Under the pieces are notes generated by a model. That model searched no databases. It was not told where the DNA came from and saw only the letters and a program-made list of their open reading frames with translations. 64,000 nucleotides of DNA from Fibrobacterota bacterium (lineage in GTDB: Bacteria; Fibrobacterota; Fibrobacteria; UBA11236), in contig JAHFCH010000007.1 in the NCBI GenBank assembly GCA_023249635.1, positions 1-64,000 of the forward strand, read 5' to 3'. Each line of letters begins with the position of its first letter. Within the stretch, counting starts at the first letter, position 1. The translations under genes and the position numbers were made by a program. Of the stretch, positions 9,615-18,444 are shown in pieces.

Positions 9615-10874
9615 ATGGCACTCCGCTCCGCATCCCGCACCTTCACCAAGCTCGCTCCCGCGCTGGCCCTGGCTGCGGCCCTGACGACGCCGGCGCAGGC
9701 GCAGAAGAAGATGAAAGTGGTGGGATTCTATCCCGACTACTCGTCGGGCGGGATTTCCAATACCCAGGCCTCCGAGCTTTCCTATACCATCTATTTCTCC
9801 ATCAAGCCCCCGACCGACGGTAACGTCAGCGATGAGTACATCATCAACAGCATCGACGCGGGCCGCATGATCGACATGGTCGAGCAAGGGAAAAAGAAAG
9901 GCATGGGCGTGCTCCTGTGCGTCGGCGGCGCCGCCGAATCGGCCAACTTCCCGGCCCTGGCCGGCAACGCATCCGCCAGCGCCAAGTTCGCCAGCACCCT
10001 GGCGGCCTTCTGCACCGCCAACGGCCTGGCCGGCGTGGACATCGACTGGGAATTCCCCGGCGGAGGCGGATCGTACGCTTTCACCACCCTCTCCAAGGCC
10101 CTGCACACCGTCTTCGCCCCCAAGGGCCTGTTGCTGTCGACCAACGTCAACGGACCGGACAATTCGCAATACACCGCCGAAGCCCTGCAGCAATACGATG
10201 CCGTCCAGATCATGTCCTATGACAACGATTGGCCGCCGGGCTCCAGCCCCCATTCCACCCTGAGCGCGGCGCAACAGCACCTGGGCAATTACGCCGCCAA
10301 GATCGGTTCGGCCTATAAGAGCAAACTGCTGCTGGGCGTGCCGTTCTTCGGCAAAGGTTCGGGCGTGGAGCCCAAGTCGTACCGCGACATTCTCACCGCC
10401 ACTCCCGGCCTCGATCCGACGCTGGATAATTCGGGCAGCTACAACTTCAACGGCACCAATACCCTGGCGCAGAAGACCAACTACGTCATCGAACAGGGAT
10501 ACGGCGGCATCATGATCTGGAACCTGGTGCAGGATGCGGTGGACGCCCGCCTGCTCACTTCCATCAACACCGCCATCAAAGCCAAGGGTTATGTGGTGGA
10601 CCAGGCTCCCGTACCGATCAACAACCGCTTGCAGCGCGTGGCCCGCGACCTCTACGGCATCCGCCCCTGGGACGGCGAAGGCCGCGTACGCCTGCATAAC
10701 GTCGACAATGCTACCCTGTCCCTCTACTCGCCGGATGGCCGTTCCCTGGGCGCCGCGCATATGACCTATGGCGCCAACGCTCCCCTGCCGCTGGCGGCGG
10801 GACGGGCCCTCTATCGTATCGAAGGCGAAGCCGGGGCCCGGGCAACCGGTTCGGCGGCGACCCTGGGCCGCTAG
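9615..10874 (+). CDS. Secreted GH18 chitinase (second of tandem pair)
   Basis: The GH18 enzyme is about 419 residues from the ATG at 9615. That start has AAAGG 7 bases upstream; an in-frame ATG at 9600 is an alternative. The signal peptide ends near TPAQA. The catalytic motif AGVDIDWEF has its acid Glu at E146, and the product strand QIMSYDND is conserved. It differs enough from the preceding chitinase that the two are not recent copies. The C-terminus is a clear sorting-type beta domain: a linker, then LSLYSPDGRSLG, then LPLAAGRALYRIEG, a pattern like type IX secretion tails (short strand, D-x-x-G-R, strand, final hydrophobic strand). Probably exported to the surface or medium to attack chitin together with its neighbour. 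Confidence 0.85.
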   Translation: MALRSASRTFTKLAPALALAAALTTPAQAQKKMKVVGFYPDYSSGGISNTQASELSYTIYFSIKPPTDGNVSDEYIINSIDAGRMIDMVEQGKKKGMGVLLCVGGAAESANFPALAGNASASAKFASTLAAFCTANGLAGVDIDWEFPGGGGSYAFTTLSKALHTVFAPKGLLLSTNVNGPDNSQYTAEALQQYDAVQIMSYDNDWPPGSSPHSTLSAAQQHLGNYAAKIGSAYKSKLLLGVPFFGKGSGVEPKSYRDILTATPGLDPTLDNSGSYNFNGTNTLAQKTNYVIEQGYGGIMIWNLVQDAVDARLLTSINTAIKAKGYVVDQAPVPINNRLQRVARDLYGIRPWDGEGRVRLHNVDNATLSLYSPDGRSLGAAHMTYGANAPLPLAAGRALYRIEGEAGARATGSAATLGR

Positions 10875-11006
10875 GCCGGATCGTTACCTTGGCCGCCAGG
10901 CCGAAGCGTCTTAAAGGAATCCCCTAACCGGGGGGAAGGGGTTGGGTTGTTGAGCGTGTCCCCTCCAGGCTCTACTCCTGCCCTTCCCCCTTTTTGAATC
11001 ACCGGC

Positions 11007-13304
11007 TCAGCTGCCCCGTTCCGGATCCGAAGCCGGCCACCAGTTCCACTTCCCCGCCATCCGCATCAACGACGGGACCAACAGAACGCGGATGATGGTG
11101 GCGTCCACGAGCACGGCGACCGCCAATCCCAATCCCAGCATCTGCACCAGCACCACCCGTGCGAATGCGAAAGCGCCGAAAACGGCCACCATGATCATGG
11201 CGGCGTTGGTGATCATGCGACCCGTGGCGGCCACGCCTTCCGCGACCGCGCGGGTATTGTTACCCGTGCTCAGCCAACCTTCGCGTATCCGGCTCAGCAG
11301 GAACACTTCGTAATCCATGCTCAGGCCGAAGAGAATGCAGAAGATCATCAGCGGGATGGTCAGTGGCACCACGTCGGTGGGTCCGGGCGCCCCGAAGAGC
11401 GAAGCTCCGTAGCCCAGTTGGAACACGAAGACCACCATGCCGTACCCGGCCAGCACCGATAGCGCGTTCATGGCCAGCGCCTTGCAGGCGACCAGGGGGG
11501 AACGGAAGAAAGCCAGCAGGGCGGCGAAAGTCACCGCCAGTACGAACCCGATACTGGGCGCATAGGCCTTGCGCATGGAGCGATCGAAATCGTTGTAGTA
11601 GACGGCCTGCCCGCCCACTTCGACGCTGACGCCGGATGGGGCCAGCGAAGGCAGTTTACGCGCCAAGGTCTTCTGCTCCTCGAGCAGCACTTCGGGCTTG
11701 CAGAGCACCTCCATTAACAGGCTGCGGCCGTCCCGGCTCAGGTAGGCGTCGCGCACGAAGGGAACGGTTTCCCAGGCCGCGGCGGTGTCGGCATACAGGG
11801 ACAGGTATTTGGCCACGGGCCATTTGTCGGAAAGATCCACCGGCCCCAGGATGCGCGCTACGGCGGGATCCTTGCGGATGGCCGCGGAGAATCCGTACAG
11901 GGCGGGAATGCGCGAGGAATCCAGGATGCCCCCTTGGGGAGCGGTCAGAATGACATTGATGGGTCGTACCACCGACTCCAATCCCATCTTCTCCAGCATG
12001 GCGTAACCCCGAGTGAAGCCCAACTCCTGGGGGATGAAGGCGCGCTCCGGGAAGCCGAAGCGGGAGTAGCGCGCGGGCCAGGCCAACACCGCGATACAGG
12101 CCAATCCGATGCAGGCGCACAGGGGAGCGCGGCGCATCACCCATTCCGACCAGGCCCGCCAACGGGCTCCCGACCCCGCGCCCGCGAAACGACGGGAAAA
12201 TACCCGCGGCCATTCCAGCGCCCCTCCCAGCACTACCAGTAATGGCGGCAGCAAGGTAAGCGCCGCGGCCACCGACACGCACACCACTATGCAACCGCCC
12301 CAGCCGATGGATCGCGTTTCCATGATGGGCGTGAAAAAGGTCCCGCCCAGCCCGATCATCACGGTAAGGCCGCTCAGGAATACCGCCTGACCCGCCGTGG
12401 CCAGGCACTCCGCCATGGCCTCGCCCTGCAAGCGCCGATCGGGTTTCGCCCCCCGCGCGTCGCCCGCGCGCGCGGCCAAAGCCTCGCGGTAGCGATGCAC
12501 GATGAGCAGGCTATAGTCGATGCCCACGGAAAGCCCGATCATGCTTACCGTGCTTTGCACGATGTTGCTGACCACCCAATGGCCCGCGCACCATCCCACC
12601 GCGGCCATGGCCACCGTGGTCGCAACGATTCCGAGGGAGACGGGAATGCCGGAGGCCGCCACGGAACCGAAGGCGAGCAGCAGGATGATCAAGGTCAGGG
12701 GCAGCACCTTGCCTTCGGCCGCGGCGGTGTCCTTGGTACTGAACAGGTTCAGATCGTAGGTCAGCGCGGCCCGGCCGGTCACGGCCCAATCCAGACCAGG
12801 TCTGCCTTGGCGCACGGGCAGGAGTACCGAATCCACCGCTGCGCGCACGGCCGGGATGGCGAGCTCCGTCTCACGCACTGAAGCGGCTTTGATGCCGATC
12901 AGGATCACTTCGCCGGTGCCGGGCGCGGGCAACAAGCGTTTGTCCAGCATGGTTTCCGTCGTCATCACCGCGCCCGTCCAAGTCAAGCCGGAGAGCGCCT
13001 TATCGAGGCGCCGGACCAGATCGGAAAGCGAATCGGCGGCTGCGGTATCGCGCAGGGTAACCACGAGCAATTGCGAATAAGGGTTGGCGAAATCCGCGTT
13101 GAGCAGACTATCGGCCCGCAGCGAGGCGCTGCCGGCGATGTCTCCGGAGCCGCCGAAAAGCCGCGCCGGGGCCCGCTGGGAAAGCGGAGCGGCCAAGAGC
13201 AAAAGCAGCAGCCAGGCGCCCAGCAGCCACCATGGCCTGCGCGCGGCGAAAGCACCCAGCTTCGCGAACCCACCCGAGGGCGGCTTGCCTGAGAAGGATC
13301 GCAT
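11007..13304 (-). CDS. MMPL/RND-family lipid exporter
   Basis: The 765-residue inner-membrane protein has the two-fold MMPL layout: TM1 at about residues 27-45, a periplasmic domain, a bundle of about five TMs, a second periplasmic domain near 430-570, and a final five-TM bundle. Conserved MMPL segments GLSVGIDYSLLIVHRYRE and LFGLSMDYEVFLLSRIRE are present in the two halves; their Asp-Tyr pairs are the usual proton-relay residues. MMPL and HpnN-type proteins move lipids or hydrophobic products to the periplasm or outer membrane using the proton gradient. It is the last gene of the lipid operon, 4 bases after the SRPBCC gene, so it probably exports the operon's product. The cargo cannot be read from the sequence. 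Confidence 0.85.
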   Translation of the reverse strand: MRSFSGKPPSGGFAKLGAFAARRPWWLLGAWLLLLLLAAPLSQRAPARLFGGSGDIAGSASLRADSLLNADFANPYSQLLVVTLRDTAAADSLSDLVRRLDKALSGLTWTGAVMTTETMLDKRLLPAPGTGEVILIGIKAASVRETELAIPAVRAAVDSVLLPVRQGRPGLDWAVTGRAALTYDLNLFSTKDTAAAEGKVLPLTLIILLLAFGSVAASGIPVSLGIVATTVAMAAVGWCAGHWVVSNIVQSTVSMIGLSVGIDYSLLIVHRYREALAARAGDARGAKPDRRLQGEAMAECLATAGQAVFLSGLTVMIGLGGTFFTPIMETRSIGWGGCIVVCVSVAAALTLLPPLLVVLGGALEWPRVFSRRFAGAGSGARWRAWSEWVMRRAPLCACIGLACIAVLAWPARYSRFGFPERAFIPQELGFTRGYAMLEKMGLESVVRPINVILTAPQGGILDSSRIPALYGFSAAIRKDPAVARILGPVDLSDKWPVAKYLSLYADTAAAWETVPFVRDAYLSRDGRSLLMEVLCKPEVLLEEQKTLARKLPSLAPSGVSVEVGGQAVYYNDFDRSMRKAYAPSIGFVLAVTFAALLAFFRSPLVACKALAMNALSVLAGYGMVVFVFQLGYGASLFGAPGPTDVVPLTIPLMIFCILFGLSMDYEVFLLSRIREGWLSTGNNTRAVAEGVAATGRMITNAAMIMVAVFGAFAFARVVLVQMLGLGLAVAVLVDATIIRVLLVPSLMRMAGKWNWWPASDPERGS

Positions 13305-13308
13305 AGGC

Positions 13309-13887
13309 TTAGGTCCCCGTCTCCACGAGCCGCTTCACGTTGTTCATGTTGCGGACGAAGATATCGTTCACGCGGTACGCCGACAGGTACATGCAGAAGG
13401 ACTCGATCAGTGAAGGTTTCCGATCCTTGAAGAAGAAGGTGAAGGTCAGGCGCATCTTGCCGTTCCCCAAATCCTGGTACAGCTGTTCCGTGGCTAGGCC
13501 CTGGGCGCTTACGGGGAAATCCACGAAGGCGTAACAGATCAGTTGGCGTTTCTTCCCCGGAACCATTTCGGTGATGGTTTCGTCCCAACGCCGCCCGCTC
13601 TCATCGCCCTTGCAGAAGCAGCGCCGACGCGCGCCGGGCTGGCCGTCCTTGATGCTGTCGGCATTGAGCGGTTTGATATGGTTTACGAACACGGACCAGC
13701 GCCGAGCGTTGTCCGAGTTGCCCAGGAAGCGGAACACGGAATCCGGGGTGGCATTGATTTCCACGCTGGTCTTCATCAGGGGATACGCGAACCCCTCCTT
13801 TTTGCCGTATGGGCTTAAGGCGATCGCGGCCGCCAGGCCGAGTACCGATACCGCCACGATTGCGAGCAGGATTTTCTTCCCCGTCAT
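13309..13887 (-). CDS. Membrane-anchored SRPBCC (START/polyketide cyclase-like) protein
   Basis: The 192-residue protein has one N-terminal transmembrane helix (about residues 5-26), followed by a SRPBCC-type domain. The domain opens with KTSVEINATPDSVFRFL and continues through NARRWSVFVNHIKPL, the usual start of this helix-grip fold, which binds hydrophobic ligands in a deep cavity. No catalytic residues can be assigned. Its ATG overlaps the stop of the diiron oxygenase gene (ATGA), and the MMPL exporter follows 4 bases later. A role as a lipid carrier or handling protein between the tailoring enzyme and the exporter is inferred. It could equally be a cyclase or dehydratase. The anchored domain is probably periplasmic. 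Confidence 0.7.
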   Translation of the reverse strand: MTGKKILLAIVAVSVLGLAAAIALSPYGKKEGFAYPLMKTSVEINATPDSVFRFLGNSDNARRWSVFVNHIKPLNADSIKDGQPGARRRCFCKGDESGRRWDETITEMVPGKKRQLICYAFVDFPVSAQGLATEQLYQDLGNGKMRLTFTFFFKDRKPSLIESFCMYLSAYRVNDIFVRNMNNVKRLVETGT

Positions 13888-14861
13888 GCTTGGAACTCCT
13901 CTTTGGTCACCGCCAGGAACATGGGCCAGAGCCCGTCCAGTTCCGGGTACTCGGCGAACAGGGCCATGGCCTTGGGCACGCTGCCGCGGCTGAAGGCCAG
14001 GTCATGGAAATCCCGACTGGTTCCCAACCCGATCAATTCCGAACGCATGGCGGGGATGATTTCCGTCCGCAGGCGCGGGAATTCCTCCCCCAGCATGGCC
14101 ATCACGCCGCCGGGTATGTTCTTGGGATAGACGTATCCGCGCATCAACGCGGTAAACATCTTTCCCGCCAGGCGGCGTTTCCAGGCCGGCTGGGGATCGT
14201 AAAGCCAGGTAAGCAGATGCTGGTCGAGCTGGAAATGCCGGATCTCATCCTTGAAATGGAACTCCTGCACCTCCGTGAAGCTCTCGTCGATGCCGGCGGG
14301 ATCTTCCTTGCGGGCCTTCAGGTAGTTCCGGCAATAGTCCACCGTGCGTTCCTCGAAAAAGATGGCCACCCAAATCCAGGCGATGAACAGCTTGGGCAGG
14401 GAGAGCACCGCGTTCACCAGCATGCGGGTCGCGCGCGGCACCAGGTAGACGCGGAATTCCCTGCGCTTATACCAGGTAGGCTCGGCCTTTTCCAGGGTGC
14501 GCCAGAACATCTCGGTATGCTTGATTTCCTCATCGATGAAGGTATCCAGGGCCGTGCGCAAGGGAGCGGGCACGTCGGCGCGCTTGAGTACGCGCCTAAG
14601 CGTCTTCACCAGGAAGTTCTCTTCCAGCCAGATGATCTGCTCGCAGATGCCCATGGCGTAGAGCTGGTTGCAGCGGCGCTTCTCCTCCGGGGAGAGCTTG
14701 GCATAGGAGGGCAGGTAGTACATGGAGATAAGCTGCTCGGGCGCCCAGAAGCGGCCCCGTTCCACCGGGCGGGCCCAGTCCAGGGCCTCCACGCCGAAAG
14801 CGTTTTCAACCGCCTTACGGTTGAGCACGTCCAAGGTGCCCACGTCCTTGCGCGGTTTCAT
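13884..14861 (-). CDS. AurF-like diiron oxygenase
   Basis: The 325-residue all-helical protein carries a full set of likely diiron ligands: E112-x-x-H115 (in DEEIKHTEMF), E170/E171 (in FFEERT), then H202, E206 and H209 (in EFHFKDEIRHFQ), plus a Glu in the first helix (E80/E81). The H-x3-E-x2-H arrangement in the last helix is the one that distinguishes the AurF/CmlI N-oxygenase family from ordinary ferritin-like enzymes, which have E-x2-H only. The start at 14861 overlaps the upstream stop (ATGA); a longer frame to 15056 lies inside that gene. It probably oxidises a C or N centre on the operon's product. AurF enzymes convert amines to nitro groups, but other members hydroxylate carbon, so the reaction is open. 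Confidence 0.65.
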   Translation of the reverse strand: MKPRKDVGTLDVLNRKAVENAFGVEALDWARPVERGRFWAPEQLISMYYLPSYAKLSPEEKRRCNQLYAMGICEQIIWLEENFLVKTLRRVLKRADVPAPLRTALDTFIDEEIKHTEMFWRTLEKAEPTWYKRREFRVYLVPRATRMLVNAVLSLPKLFIAWIWVAIFFEERTVDYCRNYLKARKEDPAGIDESFTEVQEFHFKDEIRHFQLDQHLLTWLYDPQPAWKRRLAGKMFTALMRGYVYPKNIPGGVMAMLGEEFPRLRTEIIPAMRSELIGLGTSRDFHDLAFSRGSVPKAMALFAEYPELDGLWPMFLAVTKEEFQA

Positions 14862-17515
14862 TCCGCCTCCAACAGGGTTACCGTGCCCGCGCCCGCATCG
14901 ACTTCCACCAGGTCGCCGTCCTTGATGCGGTTGATGAGATTCTCGATGCCCACCACGGTAGGGATGCCCATCTCCCGCGCCACGATGGCGGAATGCGAGA
15001 GCACGGATCCCTTTTCGATCAAGAGGGCGCTGATGGAAGGATATAAGGGGATCCAACCGGGATCGGTGCGGGGCGCCGCCAGGATTTCCCCGGATAAGCG
15101 CAAGTCGTCTTCAGGGGATTTGATGACGCGCACCTTACCCCGGACCTTGCCCGCGCAGCAGGATTGGCCGCGCAGCACGTTGCCCTCGGCATTCCCGATC
15201 GCGGTTTCGGTCGCGTAGGTCTGGCGATGGTACGGCAGGCCCACGGTATGGAAACGCTCCGCAGGCTCGCCTTCGGCCTCGAAGCCGGCGTATTCCTTTT
15301 TGCGCATCTCGGCCACGGCGCGCAAATCCTGGGTCAGGGAGCGGCCTTCGGCATAAGCCTGCAGTTCGGGGATGGACAGGAAGAAAACATCCTCGCGGCG
15401 ATCGAGGACACCGGCATCGGTCAAAGCCTTTCCGTACGACAGCACCAGGCGCCGCACCAGCCCGTACAGGCGGCTGCGGGCGAAGCGCATGGCTTCGCGA
15501 TTGCGGATGTTGCGGGCGGCTCCCTTGCGCACATAGTTGAAAACCAGCGCCCGCAGGGGATTTCCGCGCAATGCCTTGGCGGCCTTGGCTTCCGCGCCCT
15601 CGCGCAGGCCAGCGGAAGAATGTTTCAAGGTGGCCAACGCCATTTCCGGCGCGGAGAAATAATTCTTCAAGGTGGTGAAGATGAAGGCGGGGTCCTCTTC
15701 CAGCGTAGGCACTTCCAGCTTCAGTTCGTTCATCGATCGGCTGCCGTACAGGCGAAGGTACCCGTCCAGCCAGGCCAGGAAATTCCGCGCGCCCGGTTTT
15801 GACGAGGCGCGCACCGCTTCCAGCAGCTTTGCCGCCGGCGTCGCCTGGAACAAAGCCGCCAAGTCCGCATCCCCGCGGATTTCCGCGAAGCATTCCAGGA
15901 TCTTGCGCGTAGGCTCGGTGCTTTCCACGTCGCCCTGGTTGGACAAAAGATCGTTGGGGAAATTGGGATCGTCCGGGGCCACCCATTTGGTGGAGAGGCC
16001 TGCCAGGGTCTTGTAGAAGATCATGGCCAGGCAATCGGCCAGAATGGGGGCCTGCCACCGCTTGGTAAACACCTGTACCATGCGTTCGTGATGCTCCATC
16101 AGGCGCTGGGGGGAAAGGCTGTCCCAGGGCAGCGCCAGGTAGGCCGCATGATTGCGGGCGAACTCGGCCTGGAATCGCCGTATACGCGCCTGGGCCCGGA
16201 AGGCGGACCATGCCACCAGTGCGAGCAGGCGCCCGGCCTCGTAGAGCTGCCCCGGCCCCATGCCGCGCTTGCGCTCCAGGGTCTTGATCTCCATGCCATG
16301 GCGTACGCCCATCATGGTTTCCATGGCCTTGCCGGTGAAGCGGAAGAAAGGCAGGAAGCTCATGGACTTGTACCAGGTCATCAGGTTGTAGTACACGCGC
16401 CCGCGGATAAGCCCCAGGTAGTTGCGCAGCAGCAGTTGGTTGGCTTCCTGCACTTCGCGGCGGATGCCCAGCATGCGGCCGAATTGCTCGTACACTTCCT
16501 GGTAGCCGTGGGTGATCACGGAGAAGGTGAGCGGCGAGGTGAGCCCGTTGTAGCTCTCCACGATGTTGGAATTGTCCCACAGGATCTTGCGGCCCCAGCG
16601 GGCCCGCTCGCCCTTGTCGCCCAGGGTGATGGGCCGCGCCTGCAACAGGTAGAGGCGCCCGGCCAGGAAGGTGAATTCCAGATCCAGGGGTTGCCCGTAA
16701 TGGGCCTCGATGGCGAGGGCGGCATGCTTAAGCGATTCCAATTGCCCGCGATCCAGGCAGGGCTTCCCTTGCATGGCTTCGGCCACGGCCGCCTCGACGG
16801 TGCCGGAGGCGCCCGCGGCGGCCAGCCGCAGGGGTTTGGCGACCACGCGTTCCGCGTAGAGGCCCGCATCCCGGGACAAGGTGAATTGATCCCCTTCGTA
16901 CCGGCCCGAGACGATGCCCTCGCCCAAGCCCCAGGTAGCGGAAACCACAAGTTCGCCGACGTCGCGCGTCACCGGGTTTGCCGTGAAGCAGACTCCCGAA
17001 ACCTCGCCGGAAACCATGGCTTGCAGGACCACGGCCATGGGCGGCGTGGGCAAGGCGAAGCGTTGCCGATAGGTTACGGCGCGATCGGAGAATACCGAAG
17101 CCCAGCAGCGCAATACCGCGTCCAGCACGGCACCCGCATCCGCGGCGGGAACGTTCAGGACGGTTTCGAATTGGCCCGCGAATGAGGCCTCCGCCGCGTC
17201 TTCGCCCAGGGCGGAAGAGCGGACGGAGAGGAAGGCATGGCCTTCGGCGAGCAGAGCGCGGCGATGGGATTCGATTTCGCCGCGGAGTCCGGCATCGGTC
17301 TGCAAACCCTGGATGGCGGCGCGCAGGGCGGAGGCATCCGCGGTGGCGGCCTTGGCGTCCACGACCGGTCCCGCGCTGCGGCGGAACCAGCCGGCGTCCA
17401 ATACCCGGAAGGGCGGAACGGTTACGTGAGGCAGGCGCGCAAGGATGCGCAGGTTGGCGGCTTTACCGCCTTCTTCCGCATTCGCGGCCGGGGTGGGCAT
17501 CGCGGTCTCCTTCAT
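14858..17515 (-). CDS. PEP-synthase-like phosphotransferase (rifampicin-phosphotransferase architecture)
   Basis: The 885-residue protein has an N-terminal PPDK/PEP-synthase ATP-binding domain (residues 1 to about 300; LSVRSSALGEDAAEASFAGQ near 96-115, then LYLLQARPIT at its end). A long helical middle (about 310-770) has no recognised domain, and a C-terminal swivelling phosphohistidine domain follows, with the phospho-carrier His at H841 in VLSHSAIVARE. The PEP/pyruvate TIM barrel of true PEP synthases is absent. This is the layout of rifampicin phosphotransferase: ATP to His, then His to a non-pyruvate acceptor. In this operon it probably phosphorylates a lipid or alcohol intermediate (inferred). 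Its ATG overlaps the UbiA stop (ATGA). No signal peptide; cytoplasmic. Confidence 0.75.
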   Translation of the reverse strand: MKETAMPTPAANAEEGGKAANLRILARLPHVTVPPFRVLDAGWFRRSAGPVVDAKAATADASALRAAIQGLQTDAGLRGEIESHRRALLAEGHAFLSVRSSALGEDAAEASFAGQFETVLNVPAADAGAVLDAVLRCWASVFSDRAVTYRQRFALPTPPMAVVLQAMVSGEVSGVCFTANPVTRDVGELVVSATWGLGEGIVSGRYEGDQFTLSRDAGLYAERVVAKPLRLAAAGASGTVEAAVAEAMQGKPCLDRGQLESLKHAALAIEAHYGQPLDLEFTFLAGRLYLLQARPITLGDKGERARWGRKILWDNSNIVESYNGLTSPLTFSVITHGYQEVYEQFGRMLGIRREVQEANQLLLRNYLGLIRGRVYYNLMTWYKSMSFLPFFRFTGKAMETMMGVRHGMEIKTLERKRGMGPGQLYEAGRLLALVAWSAFRAQARIRRFQAEFARNHAAYLALPWDSLSPQRLMEHHERMVQVFTKRWQAPILADCLAMIFYKTLAGLSTKWVAPDDPNFPNDLLSNQGDVESTEPTRKILECFAEIRGDADLAALFQATPAAKLLEAVRASSKPGARNFLAWLDGYLRLYGSRSMNELKLEVPTLEEDPAFIFTTLKNYFSAPEMALATLKHSSAGLREGAEAKAAKALRGNPLRALVFNYVRKGAARNIRNREAMRFARSRLYGLVRRLVLSYGKALTDAGVLDRREDVFFLSIPELQAYAEGRSLTQDLRAVAEMRKKEYAGFEAEGEPAERFHTVGLPYHRQTYATETAIGNAEGNVLRGQSCCAGKVRGKVRVIKSPEDDLRLSGEILAAPRTDPGWIPLYPSISALLIEKGSVLSHSAIVAREMGIPTVVGIENLINRIKDGDLVEVDAGAGTVTLLEAE

Positions 17516-18444
17516 GAGGCATATCCCTTCGCGATAAGCACGGCGAGCAGGCCGAGATAGAATTGCAGATAGAATAGGGCCGCCACCTTGTCGAGCTTAC
17601 GGCTGATGCGATCATCCATGCGCGTACGCAGAAATGCGAAAAGCCCGGCGACTATCAGCCAGGTTACGGCCGTGCTGATCAGGAACCAGATGGGCAAGCC
17701 CAAGGCCTTCCGCAGCAGGAAGGTGAAGGCCAGCACGGCGGCCTGGAAACCCGAAGACAACGCCAGCGATCCGGTGATTCCCAGTTCCTTGGAATAACTG
17801 TCCGCTCCGGGCTTTTCCTCCTCGGGCACGCGAATCTTGCGGGCCACTTCCAGGGAGAAGGTCATGCAGAAACCCAGGAAGGCGAAGAGGATGAAATCCG
17901 GGATGCGGATCAAGGCCCCATGGCCCGTAGGCATTTGCAGGATGGTGAAATCCATGCAAGCCATGATGAGCATATGCGAGATGCCGTACCAGAACAAATG
18001 CCGCTTGAGCCACTCGCGGATGAAGAATTCCTTGAACATGAGCAGGGAGTAGGCCAAGGTGGCGAAATGCAGGATTAGGATCTTCGAGCCCAGATACCCC
18101 GCACAGGCGGTTTCCACCGCGATGGCCAGGAATCCGGTAACGGCCAATTGACGGTAGCTCACCAACCCGCGGCTAAGGACGCGTTCGGGGTAGGTGGCCA
18201 CGTCGGCCTCGCGGTCCTTGATATCGTCGAGTACGCGCAGATGGTAAAAGAGGCAGACCATCCACAAGTACCCGGCCAGGTACGGTAACGGACCGGGTAC
18301 GGGAGTCCCGAACATGCGGGCCGAGGCCATCAGGGTGCAGGAATAGAGCAGGAAGGCCAGGAAGCCGTTCAATGCCAACGGGAACCGTTCCGCCAGGTAA
18401 AGCCGGTATGCCGGGAATGATGGAAGTGACGGGAATATACTCAC
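17512..18444 (-). CDS. UbiA-family membrane prenyltransferase
   Basis: The 310-residue polytopic membrane protein (about nine hydrophobic helices) has the first Asp-rich motif D73-D74-x-x-D77 in RVLDDIKDREAD, which binds the Mg-diphosphate of a prenyl donor in UbiA enzymes. The second motif region is weaker (SYSKELG after GAD, near residue 200). The GTG start overlaps the ligase stop (GTGA), and an uninterrupted frame upstream belongs to the ligase gene. Family members attach prenyl chains to quinone rings, haem, chlorophyllide or, in archaea, geranylgeranylglyceryl phosphate. HMG-CoA reductase and phospholipid enzymes in the same operon make a lipid acceptor attractive, but the acceptor cannot be assigned from sequence. 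Confidence 0.8.
   Translation of the reverse strand: MSIFPSLPSFPAYRLYLAERFPLALNGFLAFLLYSCTLMASARMFGTPVPGPLPYLAGYLWMVCLFYHLRVLDDIKDREADVATYPERVLSRGLVSYRQLAVTGFLAIAVETACAGYLGSKILILHFATLAYSLLMFKEFFIREWLKRHLFWYGISHMLIMACMDFTILQMPTGHGALIRIPDFILFAFLGFCMTFSLEVARKIRVPEEEKPGADSYSKELGITGSLALSSGFQAAVLAFTFLLRKALGLPIWFLISTAVTWLIVAGLFAFLRTRMDDRISRKLDKVAALFYLQFYLGLLAVLIAKGYAS

Noticed and set aside
10920-10990. G/C-tract hairpins between the second chitinase and the MMPL gene as terminators
   Set aside because: Short CCCC/GGGG stems occur but are not followed by a T-run on the plus strand, and their pairing is ambiguous because of neighbouring G-runs.
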